From: Pseudomonas lactucae
GTDB taxonomy: Bacteria; Pseudomonadota; Gammaproteobacteria; Pseudomonadales; Pseudomonadaceae
Assembly: GCF_016937615.1 (NCBI RefSeq)
Contig: NZ_JAFHKI010000059.1
Coordinates: 1-64,000 of the forward strand
Direction of reading: 5' to 3'
Length of the DNA stretch: 64,000 nucleotides
The translations under genes and the position numbers were made by a program. Numbering within the stretch: position 1 is the stretch's first letter; each line of letters opens with the position of its first letter. The notes below the pieces were generated by a model, which saw nothing but the letters and a program-made list of their open reading frames with translations, had not been told where the DNA came from and did not search any database. Positions 47,994-57,462 of this stretch are shown here, piece by piece.

Positions 47994-48125
47994 ATGCCTC
48001 TGCGTCCATGGCAAGCCGTTGCGCTTGTGTTGTGTTTGTTGGGCGGTTGTAACGCCAATTACGTTTTTGATGACGCTGACTACCGTCCGCTGGGTGACCC
48101 CCAGGCGTCCCGTCGCAGCCAATGA
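47994..48125 (+). CDS. Very small T6SS-associated lipoprotein (OrfX position)
   Basis: 43 residues. A hydrophobic segment ends in the lipobox LLGGC (Cys19), leaving a mature peptide of about 25 residues (NANYVFDDADYRPLGDPQA…). GGGAGA lies 8 nt before ATG, and fha follows after 16 bp. P. aeruginosa HSI-II carries a small unnamed ORF in the same slot between sfa2 and fha2. It is far too short to be TssJ, which is present at 49326. A role at the membrane complex is possible but unproven. Confidence 0.7.
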   Translation: MPLRPWQAVALVLCLLGGCNANYVFDDADYRPLGDPQASRRSQ

Positions 48126-48141
48126 ACAAGGGAACCCTGTC

Positions 48142-49320
48142 ATGCAATTAGTATTCGAGGTCTGCGATACCGCGAACGGCGAGCCGCCAGCCAGCAAGGT
48201 ATTTGATGGCGCCGGCGGCGTGATTGGCCGCGGAGCGGGCTGTGACTGGACACTGCCGGATGCCAGCCGCTCGCTCTCCAGCCATCATGGCCTGGTCAGC
48301 TACCGGGAGGGTCAGTATTACCTCACAGACATCAGCAGCAACGGTATTGGCGTTTCCGGCGGTACGGAGCGTTTGCTCAAGGGCCGGGCACGCTTGATCG
48401 CTGAAGGTGAAATCTATCAACTGGGGCCTGTGGATATTCGCGCGCGGCTGGTGGCGCGCGGGGCAGTGTCTGATAGGCCAATGAGGGTGCGGGCCGATAC
48501 GATTCCTGATGATGCTTTCCTGGGGTTGGACCCCGTGCATGCGCTCGACCATGAACGGCTGCACGCCGATGCGTCCGAGGACCTCGATGCGTTGCAAACC
48601 CTGGCGCAGGTGCCGATCTGCGAACTCGCGCACGGGGCTGTAGAGCAAGATCACCTGATCGTGCCGAGATGGGCCGAGCCCGAGGGCACTGACGCACCCG
48701 CTCAACCGCCCACAGTGGCGATCCCGCAAGCCTTCTGGTCGCAGTTCGGCGAGGCCCTGGGCGTACGCGTGGATGCGCTCGATACCCCTGGGCGCGAGGC
48801 CCTGGCGCTCAAGGTGGCGGGCCTGTTCAAGCAGACAATTGAAGGCGTGCGGCAGAGCCTGCGAACGCGCGATGAGCTGAACATGGAATTGAACCTGGGC
48901 GCTGCCTCCCCCACGCTCGGCCGTCGCAACCCCTTGAGAGAGTGCGCTGACACCCAGGCCGCCCTGACGGTACTGCTGGGCACTGCGGAGCCCGGCCAAC
49001 TGCCGGCCGAGTTGGCGATCAGCCAGGCCAACCGGGAGATTCAGGCCCATCAACTGGCGTTGGTTGTGGCTTGTCGCGCCAGTTTGCGCGCGGCAGTGGC
49101 AGCGTTCGCACCGGGCCATCTGTTGCTGTGTTTCGAACGCGAGGACAGCCCGCCGAGATTCTCCACGGACGGTGCCTATTGGCGGGCTTACCAACGCCAT
49201 TACCGGCGGATGGTCGACGGGCCTGGCCTGGACGATCACCTGTTGCGCAACGATTTTTCCAAGGCCTACGCAGAGCAGGTACGCCTGGTTTCCACCTTGC
49301 ATTCGGCTTATCCGGGATGA
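48142..49320 (+). CDS. fha: Fha protein, FHA-domain T6SS activator
   Basis: 392 residues: N-terminal FHA domain (about 20-100; IGRGAGCDWTLPDASRSLSSHHG…DISSNGIGV) binds phosphothreonine, followed by a linker and a conserved C-terminal T6SS-FHA domain (about 190-392; PQAFWSQFGEALG…AYWRAYQRHYRRM). It is expected to be the target of the Stk/Stp pair encoded downstream and to promote assembly of the membrane complex. AAGGGA precedes the ATG. Confidence 0.92.
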   Translation: MQLVFEVCDTANGEPPASKVFDGAGGVIGRGAGCDWTLPDASRSLSSHHGLVSYREGQYYLTDISSNGIGVSGGTERLLKGRARLIAEGEIYQLGPVDIRARLVARGAVSDRPMRVRADTIPDDAFLGLDPVHALDHERLHADASEDLDALQTLAQVPICELAHGAVEQDHLIVPRWAEPEGTDAPAQPPTVAIPQAFWSQFGEALGVRVDALDTPGREALALKVAGLFKQTIEGVRQSLRTRDELNMELNLGAASPTLGRRNPLRECADTQAALTVLLGTAEPGQLPAELAISQANREIQAHQLALVVACRASLRAAVAAFAPGHLLLCFEREDSPPRFSTDGAYWRAYQRHYRRMVDGPGLDDHLLRNDFSKAYAEQVRLVSTLHSAYPG

Positions 49321-49325
49321 CAGCC

Positions 49326-49826
49326 ATGTATCGAGTCGCCGTTGTATCACTGCTGGTCGCGCTGGGCCTGTTGGCCGGTTGCAGCAGCCTGTCACCATTT
49401 TCAACCTTGACCAAACTGGACCTGACATTGACTGCCAGCGAAACCGTGAACCCCGACCTGCACGGGCGTCCCTCTCCCGTGGTTGTGCACCTGATCGAGT
49501 TGCGCCACCCCGTGGCATTCGAGAACGCCGATTTCTTCAGCCTCTATGGTCGGGCCGAACAGGTACTGCCCAAGGATTGGGTCGGCAGCGAAGAACTGGA
49601 ACTGCGCCCAGGTGAACAACTGGCGCTCAAGCTCAGCGTTGAACCGCACAGCCGCTATATCGGCGTGCTGGCAGCCTATCGGGACTTGCCTCATGTGCAG
49701 TGGCGGCTGGTGCTGCCACTGACCCGACAGCAACTGACGCGTGCCGACCTGCTATTCGATGAGTCGGGTATCCGCACCACCGACCGTCAAACCCGCAATC
49801 GGGAGGATCGAGATGCCGGTTCATAA
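49326..49826 (+). CDS. tssJ: TssJ, outer-membrane lipoprotein of the T6SS
   Basis: 166 residues. Signal peptide with lipobox LLAGC (Cys19 from this start), then the transthyretin-like TssJ domain (SPVVVHLIELRHPVAFENADFFSLYG). It anchors TssM to the outer membrane. An ATG at 49317 overlapping the fha stop would add three residues. The 3' end overlaps tssK by 14 bp. Confidence 0.93.
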   Translation: MYRVAVVSLLVALGLLAGCSSLSPFSTLTKLDLTLTASETVNPDLHGRPSPVVVHLIELRHPVAFENADFFSLYGRAEQVLPKDWVGSEELELRPGEQLALKLSVEPHSRYIGVLAAYRDLPHVQWRLVLPLTRQQLTRADLLFDESGIRTTDRQTRNREDRDAGS

Positions 49827-51141
49827 AGTCGTCTGGCAAGAAGGCATGTTGCTGCGACCCCAGCACCTGCAGCACAACGATCGGTATTACCACCAGCAGC
49901 TCAACCGCACACGCTTGCTGGGTAGTGATGGTTGGGGGTTCCTGGGCCTGGACGTCGACATGCAATACCTCAATATGGGCAAGGTGGTAGTCAACCAGGC
50001 CAGTGGCGTGTTTCCCGACGGAAGCCTGTTCGAGCTCGACGGCACGATGCCGCCGCTGGTGTTGCAGGTACCGGCCGACGTCGACGGACAAGCCGTGTAC
50101 CTGGCATTGCCGTTGGCCATCGGCAGTCAGATCGAGGTGCGAACGCCGGCGCAAAACGATGTCCTGTCGCGGTACGTCAGCTGTGAGTCGCAGGTCATTG
50201 ACTCCAATGCCGGCGTCGACGCCAGCTGTCGGATCAACTGCGCGCGCCCGGATCTGCGTCTGTTGTTGGGCGAGCAACCCGGCGATGCGCTGCATGTGAC
50301 GCTGCAGGTCGCGCAGGTCCTGAATTCGACCCGCGAGGGGGGCGTGAAGCTGGACGCGGATTTTGTACCGACGTTCATCTACCTGCAACGTTCTGGGTAT
50401 CTGTCATCGTGCGTCAAGGAAGTGATCAGCCTGCTGGCCAGTCGGGGGGATGCGATTGCTGCGCGTATCGAGGGCGGTGGCGGGGCGGCGGGGGCGCAGG
50501 TCGGCGACTTTCTCATGTTGCAAATGATCAATCGTAGCGAATTGATATTGCGTCACTACCTGGACCAGAGCCAGGTGCGGCCGGAGGCGCTGTATCGGGC
50601 GTTGCTGTCGATACTGGGCGAGCTGTCCACCTTTGCCATCGAGAATAAACGGGCGCAGGTGGACGTACGCTACCGGCATGGCGATCAGGGCATGAGTTTT
50701 CGCGGGTTGATGGAGCGCCTTCGCAGCGTACTGTCGTGTGTACTGGAGCAGCACGCGCTCGAACTGACCTTGCAACCGCGTCAGTACGGGGTCCTGGTCT
50801 GCCCGGTGAGTGACCTCAAGTTGCTGGGCGCTGCCACCTTCATTCTCGCAGCGAGCGCCCAGTGCGATTCGGAGGCGCTGCGTCAGCGGCTGCCAGCGCA
50901 CCTGAAGATCGGTCCTGTGGAGCGTATCCGCGAACTGGTCAACCTGCACCTTGCCGGCATCAAGGTCCGGCCACTGCCGGTGGCGCCGCGACAGATCCCG
51001 TTTCATGCCGGCAAGACGTATTTCATGCTTGAACTCAGCACCCGTGACATCACGCAATTGGAGCAATCGGGAGGGTTTGCCTTCCACGCCAGTGGCGAGT
51101 TTGTCGAGCTCGAACTCAACTTCTGGGCCATCAGGAACTGA
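49813..51141 (+). CDS. tssK: TssK, baseplate-to-membrane adaptor
   Basis: 442 residues. The conserved start VVWQEGMLLRPQHLQHNDRYY… and the C-terminal GKTYFMLELS are typical. Trimeric TssK links the baseplate to the TssL/TssM membrane complex. GGGAGGATC lies upstream of ATG. It overlaps tssJ and ends 5 bp before tssL. Confidence 0.96.
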   Translation: MPVHKVVWQEGMLLRPQHLQHNDRYYHQQLNRTRLLGSDGWGFLGLDVDMQYLNMGKVVVNQASGVFPDGSLFELDGTMPPLVLQVPADVDGQAVYLALPLAIGSQIEVRTPAQNDVLSRYVSCESQVIDSNAGVDASCRINCARPDLRLLLGEQPGDALHVTLQVAQVLNSTREGGVKLDADFVPTFIYLQRSGYLSSCVKEVISLLASRGDAIAARIEGGGGAAGAQVGDFLMLQMINRSELILRHYLDQSQVRPEALYRALLSILGELSTFAIENKRAQVDVRYRHGDQGMSFRGLMERLRSVLSCVLEQHALELTLQPRQYGVLVCPVSDLKLLGAATFILAASAQCDSEALRQRLPAHLKIGPVERIRELVNLHLAGIKVRPLPVAPRQIPFHAGKTYFMLELSTRDITQLEQSGGFAFHASGEFVELELNFWAIRN

Positions 51142-51146
51142 ACGCC

Positions 51147-52007
51147 ATGACTATGGACAGTGAATACCCGCTAGACGAAAAAACCGTGCTGCTGGACCGC
51201 GAAGGGCAGGGTCCGGTGCAAGGAGCGGTGACGGACTTTGCGTCACCGCCGCGCTTCGAACACCTGGAAGACCGGATGATCTATGCCGCCGGGTTGCCGG
51301 CAGGGCAGCACTTCAATATAGGACCGAACAGCCTGGTCGATGCGGCCTGGGACCTGCTGTCACAGGTTGCCCAACTCAGGGCCAGCAGCCGAGAAAACCT
51401 GCAGACCCTCAACGACCGGCTGTCTTTGGGCATTACGGCCTTCGAGACGCGAGCCTTGCACCAGGGAGCGGACCAGAGTCAGGTCATGTCGGCGCGTTAT
51501 GTGCTGTGCAGCGTCATTGACGAAGCGGTGGTCACCACCGCATGGGGTGGTCGCAGCGACTGGTCGAAGACGAGCCTGTTGAGCCGCTTCCACAACGAAA
51601 CCTTCGGCGGCGAAAAGTGCTTCCAACTGTTGGAGCGTTTATCTCGGGACCCCGTCAAGCACCTGGCGATACTGGAGCTGATGTTCCTGTGCCTGTCGAT
51701 GGGCTTCGAAGGCAAATACCGCGTCATGGAGAGGGGCGCTGAGCAGTTGGAGGCGGTGCGCGATGGCTTGTATCGACAGATCAGGCACGTTCGCGGGGAC
51801 CGTCCGCTGGTGCATCGGCCAGCGGTGGCCATTCACCCGGCGGGCGCGCGGTTGCGCGTGATATCCGCCACCTGGATCGCGGTCATCGCGCTCAGCGCGT
51901 TGCTGGCGATGTATTCGGGGTATGTGTGGGTGCTGGCCAATGAGCGAAACACCGTACTCCAACTTTTTCAACCTTTGGCGCCGGATCAGACGCGGTCGCC
52001 CTTGTAA
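51147..52007 (+). CDS. tssL: TssL (DotU), inner-membrane T6SS protein
   Basis: 286 residues: cytoplasmic helical DotU domain (about 55-230; NSLVDAAWDLLSQVAQL… YVLCSVIDEAVVTTAWG… LSMGFEGKYRV) and one C-terminal membrane helix (about 243-266). No peptidoglycan-binding OmpA domain is fused. Works with TssM and TssJ. Confidence 0.95.
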   Translation: MTMDSEYPLDEKTVLLDREGQGPVQGAVTDFASPPRFEHLEDRMIYAAGLPAGQHFNIGPNSLVDAAWDLLSQVAQLRASSRENLQTLNDRLSLGITAFETRALHQGADQSQVMSARYVLCSVIDEAVVTTAWGGRSDWSKTSLLSRFHNETFGGEKCFQLLERLSRDPVKHLAILELMFLCLSMGFEGKYRVMERGAEQLEAVRDGLYRQIRHVRGDRPLVHRPAVAIHPAGARLRVISATWIAVIALSALLAMYSGYVWVLANERNTVLQLFQPLAPDQTRSPL

Positions 52008-52022
52008 CGCTGGGAGCAATGA

Positions 52023-55000
52023 ATGAACGCATTCTTCAAGGGCGCGGGCACGGCGCTGCGCAAGGTTTGGGTCTGGAGTCTGCTGCTGCTGTTGGCCGGC
52101 GCGCTGCTGGTGTGGTTTGTCGGACCGTTGCTGGCGGTGGATGACCATCGTTTCTGGCAAGGTTCGACGGCTCGCCTGCTGACCATCTGCGGGTTGTGCC
52201 TGCTTTGGGGGCTGGCGATGGTCGTGGTGGGCGCTCGTCGCTCGGCAAGGCTAGACCCGCCTGAGCACTTGCAGCGCCATCAGCACCAGAGCCTGATCGC
52301 TGACGAGCGCAGGCAAGTGCGGGGACGCTTCAAGGCGCTGCAACACGCCCTTAAAACCACTCGAAGCTACGGCGACCACAGCGAACGTTGGCGCGATGAC
52401 CTGCCCTGGTACCTGTTGATCGGTGCGTCGGGCAGCGGCAAGACCTGCCTGCTGGCAGCCCGCGGACTGCAACGTCCGCTGGATCGGGGCGAGGGCGCCA
52501 CGGCCTGTTTTGACTGGCATATGGCCGACCAGGCGATACTGCTCGAAAGTGCCGGGCGCTACCTGACCCAACCGGACCCCTCGGTGGATGGGGCAGGATG
52601 GTCGGCGTTGCTGGGCCTGCTCAAGGCGCGCAAGAGAACGCGCCCGCTCAACGGCGTCGTGGTGACGCTGGCGGTGGAGACGCTGCTTGGCAGCAACGAG
52701 CATGACCTGGACCTGCATGCGCGGCATGTGCGTACCCGCTTGCAGGATATCCAGCAGGCGCTGCATGTGGACGTGCCGGTTTATCTGGTGCTGACCCAGG
52801 CCGACCGGTTGCCGGGGTTCGTCGAATTCTTTGATGCGCCACACGCAGATGTCGGCGAAGGTGTATTGGGTGAATGTATCGCGCCAGGCAAGGCCGGCAT
52901 CGACATTGCCCAGGTGCGAGAAGCGTTCGAGACGTTGCTGCAGCGCCTGGGAGCAGAGCTGATCCCGCGTATGCACCAGGAGCGAAGTCTGGAATGTCGC
53001 GGCCGGATGCTGGATTTTCCTCGGCAGGTGGCGAGCATCGGTGAACGTTTGTGCCTGTTTGTGGAGTCTGCATTCTGTGCCCAACGCTTTCAGCGCATTA
53101 ACGGATTGCGCGGGTTTTACCTGACGTGCGCGGGGGGCGGTGGCAGGCGTGCGCATTTCGTCCAGGCGCTGTTCGACCAAGTGATTTTTGCCGAAGCCGA
53201 ACTTGCCGGGTTACACACGCCGGAACGCCAGCGTATTCGTCGCCGCCAGCGCTTGCTGGCGCTGGCCGCATCGCTGGTGCTGGCCGGCGCGGGGGTGATA
53301 TGGACGCACAGCTACAGGGTCAACCACCAGCGCCTGGGCCAACTGGCGGACCTGAGCCTCGCCTCCGTGCCCGGTCAAGCGGATACGGACGATGGCCTGG
53401 CGCTGCTGCCGTTGCTGGACAGTCGGCTGGCGGCGACACAGGTGTTTCCCGCGTTGGCGGATGCCCGTTTGTTCGAGCGGGGCGGTTTGTATCAAGGCGA
53501 GGCGAGCCGTTCACGGTTGACCAATGCCTATGACGACGCGTTGCGCCAGCGATTATTGCCCTGGGTGACCGCGCTGCTGGAGGAACAGGTGCGCACTCGT
53601 CTGGATGAGCGCGAGCAGTTGCTGGAAGCCCTGCGCGCCTACCTGATGCTCAACCTGCCCGAGCGCCGCGATAGCGCGTGGCTGGCGCAGCACTTGGCCG
53701 CTTACCTGTCTGTGCGTTATACCGGGGATGCGTCGGCGCAGAAGCGCTTGAACGAACATGTCTCGCGGCTGCTGGCGCAACCCTTTGTGGCGCCCTTGAA
53801 TGCGCAACGAGTGGCGCAGGCTCGTCAGCAATTGCGTGGCGAGTCGCTGGCGGACGTGGTCTACCGGGTGTTGCGTGAGCAATCGCGCAGTCTGGAACCC
53901 TATCGCCTGGCGCAGGGGCGAGGATTCGCCGCTGTCGACCAGGCTATACCCGGTTTCTACACCAAAAGGTATGTGCGGTATTTTGAAAAACAGGGGCCGC
54001 GCCTGGTCAATGCCATCGCCCAGGATAATTGGGTGCTGGGCGAGGCCGCCGACCTTAGCGCCCTGGGGCTGCGCCAATTGATGCAAGCGCTGGAGCAGCG
54101 CTATTTCACTGACTACGCACACGCCTGGAGCGAAGCCATAGGCCGCATCCGCCCGCAGCCAAGTGAGAACCTGCGCCAGCATGCCGAAGGGATCGCGAGC
54201 CTCACGTCAGCACAGTCACCGCTGGTGCAGTTGCTGCAACAGGTGCGCGAAAACACCCGGCTGCCCACGGCAAGCGATCGTTTTGATGCGGTGACCCAAC
54301 AGGCGGGTGCGCTGGGCACAGCGGCCCAGGAGGTCGCCTCCGCCGTGTTGTTCAACCCGTCGGCGGACCCGGCACCGCCAGACTCCGCTCGACAAGCGCT
54401 GCAGCGGCGCTTCGAGCCCTTGCACCTATTACTCGACGCGCAACAGAACCCCGGCGCGGACCTGATGCAGGCCCTGCGGCTACTCGATGAATGGCATCTG
54501 CAACTCGCTGCCCTCAACCGCGAGGGCGCGCCGGAGCAGGCGGCCTTCAAGATGGCCAAGCAACGCATGGAAGGGCAACTGCCACTGTTGGGTGATTTGC
54601 GCGATGCCGCCGCACGCTTGCCGCTACCCTTCAAGGACTGGTTCGACGGCATTGCCGACGACAGCTGGCGGTTGCTGCTCGACGAGGCCTATCTCCATGT
54701 GAACCAGCGTTACCAAAGTGAGGTGTATGGCTTCTACGCCAAGGCTATTGCGCGTCGATATCCGTTCAACGCCCATGCCGGCAGTGACGTCGCCCTTGGC
54801 GATTTCCAGGAATTCTTCAAGCCCAGAGGCGGCATGGCGCGATTCCATGATGGTTACCTGCGTCCCTTCGTCAGCGCCGACGGCAACCGTTATCGGCTGC
54901 GCGCAATGGACGGTCGCAACCTGCCGTTGTCGCGCTCGCTGCTGGATCAACTGGCGAAAGCCCAACTGATTCGGCAAGGTTTTTTTACGGAAGACCAAGG

Positions 55001-55397
55001 CGACTGGGCGGTGCGCTTTACGCTGGCGCCCTACAGCCTGGACCAGGCAGTCAGTCGGGCGCTGCTGAGCATCGGCGATCAACAGCTTGAGTACCGGCAC
55101 GGCCCGATCGTGTCCACAGCATTCCAGTGGCCGGGCGATACGCACAATAACCGCAGTAGCCTGGTATTGGAGCGCGGTGCGCAGCGGCCGTTGGGGATCG
55201 AAAAGAGCAACGGGCCCTGGTCGTTGTTCCGGTTCCTGGACTTGCTGCAAAGTGAGCCCGCCAATGGCCGCGACGCACAGCTACTCAAGGCCGATCTCGG
55301 CGGTCTGCGCGCCAACTTCATGTTGGTCAGCCAGCGCAATGCGAACCCTTTCCAGATGTCGGCCTGGCGTACGTTCCGTCTGCCGGAGCAGCTGTGA
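52023..55397 (+). CDS. tssM: TssM (IcmF), inner-membrane T6SS protein
   Basis: 1124 residues. Two N-terminal helices (about 15-39 and 51-70), a cytoplasmic NTPase-like domain with Walker A GASGSGKT (134-141), a third helix (about 408-428) and a long periplasmic part that contacts TssJ, with the IcmF-related C-terminal domain. GGGAGC precedes ATG. The stop overlaps the phosphatase GTG by four bases. Confidence 0.95.
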   Translation: MNAFFKGAGTALRKVWVWSLLLLLAGALLVWFVGPLLAVDDHRFWQGSTARLLTICGLCLLWGLAMVVVGARRSARLDPPEHLQRHQHQSLIADERRQVRGRFKALQHALKTTRSYGDHSERWRDDLPWYLLIGASGSGKTCLLAARGLQRPLDRGEGATACFDWHMADQAILLESAGRYLTQPDPSVDGAGWSALLGLLKARKRTRPLNGVVVTLAVETLLGSNEHDLDLHARHVRTRLQDIQQALHVDVPVYLVLTQADRLPGFVEFFDAPHADVGEGVLGECIAPGKAGIDIAQVREAFETLLQRLGAELIPRMHQERSLECRGRMLDFPRQVASIGERLCLFVESAFCAQRFQRINGLRGFYLTCAGGGGRRAHFVQALFDQVIFAEAELAGLHTPERQRIRRRQRLLALAASLVLAGAGVIWTHSYRVNHQRLGQLADLSLASVPGQADTDDGLALLPLLDSRLAATQVFPALADARLFERGGLYQGEASRSRLTNAYDDALRQRLLPWVTALLEEQVRTRLDEREQLLEALRAYLMLNLPERRDSAWLAQHLAAYLSVRYTGDASAQKRLNEHVSRLLAQPFVAPLNAQRVAQARQQLRGESLADVVYRVLREQSRSLEPYRLAQGRGFAAVDQAIPGFYTKRYVRYFEKQGPRLVNAIAQDNWVLGEAADLSALGLRQLMQALEQRYFTDYAHAWSEAIGRIRPQPSENLRQHAEGIASLTSAQSPLVQLLQQVRENTRLPTASDRFDAVTQQAGALGTAAQEVASAVLFNPSADPAPPDSARQALQRRFEPLHLLLDAQQNPGADLMQALRLLDEWHLQLAALNREGAPEQAAFKMAKQRMEGQLPLLGDLRDAAARLPLPFKDWFDGIADDSWRLLLDEAYLHVNQRYQSEVYGFYAKAIARRYPFNAHAGSDVALGDFQEFFKPRGGMARFHDGYLRPFVSADGNRYRLRAMDGRNLPLSRSLLDQLAKAQLIRQGFFTEDQGDWAVRFTLAPYSLDQAVSRALLSIGDQQLEYRHGPIVSTAFQWPGDTHNNRSSLVLERGAQRPLGIEKSNGPWSLFRFLDLLQSEPANGRDAQLLKADLGGLRANFMLVSQRNANPFQMSAWRTFRLPEQL

Positions 55398-56122
55398 CCC
55401 AGGCGCAAAACCGCTGGCGCAGCTGCGGGCGTACGCTGCGGGGCAAGGCGCGCGAGCGCAACGAGGATGCGTATCTTGACTGCCCGCAACGCGGCTGTTG
55501 GGCGGTTGCCGACGGCATGGGTGGCCACCGGGCCGGGGATCTGGCCAGCCAGTGGGTGGTCAGCGGCCTCGCCGCGTTACCCGACCAGGACGGTTTAGAC
55601 CGCCGTATGCAAGCGGTGCGGCAGTGTCTGCGAGGGCTCGACAGTCGTTTAGGGCAGGCGGCGATGCACGCCACTGACGGCGCCGGCATCATGGGCAGCA
55701 CCGTGGTGGTGCTGTTGCTGGAAGGTCAACGTGCCGCCTGCATCTGGGTAGGGGACAGCCGTTGCTATCTGTGGCGTGGGCAGCGCCTGTATCAGCTTTC
55801 GAGGGATCATTCCCTGCAGCAGCAATTGATGGACAAGCAGCGATTGAGCCAGCAGCAGGCCTGCGCGCATCCGAATGCCAAGGCCTTGACCCGTGCGATT
55901 GGTGGCCGCCAGCCATTGAGTCTGGAGGTGTTGGAATTGACTACCCGACCAGGCGATGTGTTTCTGTTGTGCAGTGATGGCGTGTATCAGGGGCTCAGCC
56001 ATGACGAGTTGGGGAACGCCTTGAATGCAGGTTCGCCACGGCAGGTGGTGGATCGGTTGTTCACCCAAGTGTTGCGAGGAGCGGCGCGGGATGACCTGAC
56101 GGCGGTGGTGGTGCGGCCATGA
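55394..56122 (+). CDS. stp1: PP2C-family Ser/Thr phosphatase of the T6SS
   Basis: 242 residues from a GTG overlapping the tssM stop (GTGA). PP2C motifs with metal-binding Asp residues are intact: RNEDAYLD, VADGMGGH, WVGDSRCYLWR, LLCSDGVYQGL and RDDLTAVVV. It should dephosphorylate Fha or other targets of the adjacent kinase. Same place and type as Stp1 of P. aeruginosa HSI-II. Confidence 0.93.
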   Translation: MTQAQNRWRSCGRTLRGKARERNEDAYLDCPQRGCWAVADGMGGHRAGDLASQWVVSGLAALPDQDGLDRRMQAVRQCLRGLDSRLGQAAMHATDGAGIMGSTVVVLLLEGQRAACIWVGDSRCYLWRGQRLYQLSRDHSLQQQLMDKQRLSQQQACAHPNAKALTRAIGGRQPLSLEVLELTTRPGDVFLLCSDGVYQGLSHDELGNALNAGSPRQVVDRLFTQVLRGAARDDLTAVVVRP

Positions 56123-56961
56123 GTGGGATCACTGCGGCATCGAACCTGCTCTCCGGCCGCTACCAGTTGGAACGCGTTTTGGGGACCGGTGGCATGGGCG
56201 TGGTCTATCGCGCCCGTGACCTGCTGCACGAGGCTTTCGGTGAGCCCAACGCGTGGGTCGCGGTCAAGCTGTTGGGCGACACGCTCTGCGAGTCTGCCGA
56301 TGGTCATGTATTGCTCTACAGCGAATTTGCCCTGGCCCGAGGCTTGCGGCATGACCATGTGGTACGGGTGTTCGCCTTCGAAGTCGACACCACCCGCCAG
56401 GTTGCGTTTTTTACCATGGAGTTACTGCATGGCATGAGCCTGGACCGGTTGCTGCTGGAGTGCCCCGACGGCTTGCCCTGGCAGGAATTGCAGCCGGTGG
56501 CTGTGCAACTGCTGGATGCGCTTGCCTATGTCCACAGGCAAGGCGTGCTGCATGGCGATGTGAAACCTTCGAACATCATGCTGGGCGAGCAGGGCGTGCG
56601 TTTGTTCGATTTTGGCCTGGGCCACGCCCAGGCACAGCAGGCGGCCGGGTTGCCGGGTTTGAGTCGTAGTCGCTTGAACGCCTGGACCCCGGCGTACGCC
56701 GCACCGGAACTGCTGGCCGGTGGGGGCCTGTCCGCCACCGCCGACCTGTATGGCGCTGCCTGTGTGCTCTATGAACTCGCCCATGGACAGCGTCCCTGTG
56801 AGCGCCAGCCCGACAAACCCTTGCCCAGGCCTCGTCAGTTACCCCGGCATTGCTGGCCGGCATTGCACTCGGCATTGGCGATGGACCCTGCGTACCGAAG
56901 TATCACGGTTACGCAACTGCGCGACGCGATAGCCGGTCGACGGCGCCGGTGGTTTGTGTAA
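56119..56961 (+). CDS. stk1: Ser/Thr protein kinase of the T6SS
   Basis: 280 residues, one kinase domain, no membrane helix. Gly loop GTGGMGVVYRA, Lys in VAVKLL, catalytic segment HGDVKPSN and DFGLG are present. The Arg of the usual HRD is replaced by Gly, so it is a non-RD kinase, possibly not switched by activation-loop phosphorylation. ATG overlaps the phosphatase stop (ATGA). It probably acts on Fha by analogy with HSI-II Stk1. Last gene of the operon. Confidence 0.92.
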   Translation: MSGITAASNLLSGRYQLERVLGTGGMGVVYRARDLLHEAFGEPNAWVAVKLLGDTLCESADGHVLLYSEFALARGLRHDHVVRVFAFEVDTTRQVAFFTMELLHGMSLDRLLLECPDGLPWQELQPVAVQLLDALAYVHRQGVLHGDVKPSNIMLGEQGVRLFDFGLGHAQAQQAAGLPGLSRSRLNAWTPAYAAPELLAGGGLSATADLYGAACVLYELAHGQRPCERQPDKPLPRPRQLPRHCWPALHSALAMDPAYRSITVTQLRDAIAGRRRRWFV

Positions 56962-56969
56962 CGTGAGTA

Positions 56970-57299
56970 TCAAACGGTCAATCCGTGAAGTTGGCAGTAT
57001 TCTGCCCAACTGAGGCCGGCCATTTGCGCCACTTCCTTGTGCACTTCCCGGCGTTTGGCGTCGAACGCTTGCGCGGAGTCCGACGTGAGCTTGAGCGTCA
57101 ATTCCCACGCAAACAGCCCCTCATGCTCCGCGTGCGCCTCGAACGCCTCATGCAGCCGTTCGGCGCGGTACTCTTCCAGGGTTTCGCCCTTGGCGCGGGC
57201 GGCGAGCGGGTTCAGTGTGTTCAGCTCGGCTGCCACCTCGGGGTGCTGCAGCAGGAATCGGTCCAGCGCGAGCTGATGGGTTTCACAGGGTTGGGACAA
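56970..57299 (-). CDS. Conserved unknown protein (DUF6388-like?)
   Basis: 109 residues from a TTG (57297-57299) with GGAG 7 nt upstream. Helical, rich in Glu and His, with segments AAELNTLNPLAARAKGE and WAEYCQLHGL. I recognise the general look of small Pseudomonas proteins called DUF6388 but not with confidence. No signal peptide. It converges on stk1 with only 8 bp between stops. No evidence ties it to secretion. Confidence 0.55.
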   Translation of the reverse strand: MSQPCETHQLALDRFLLQHPEVAAELNTLNPLAARAKGETLEEYRAERLHEAFEAHAEHEGLFAWELTLKLTSDSAQAFDAKRREVHKEVAQMAGLSWAEYCQLHGLTV

Positions 57300-57462
57300 G
57301 CGTTTGCTCCAGATCGAGAGGGGTAGGTGCGAATGGCATTCTAATCCGTTCGCTTGTAGTGATTATGGCCGTCGATTTTGAAAGTGTCTTGGCGAACAAA
57401 GCAAGGCACTGCCGGACGTTCAGTTGCACCCAATGGATGAGCGTGCGGCACTGTCGAAACCA

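Noticed and set aside
56970-57299. T6SS effector or immunity protein at the end of the cluster
   Set aside because: Opposite orientation, no toxin motif, signal peptide or partner gene; adjacency alone is not enough.
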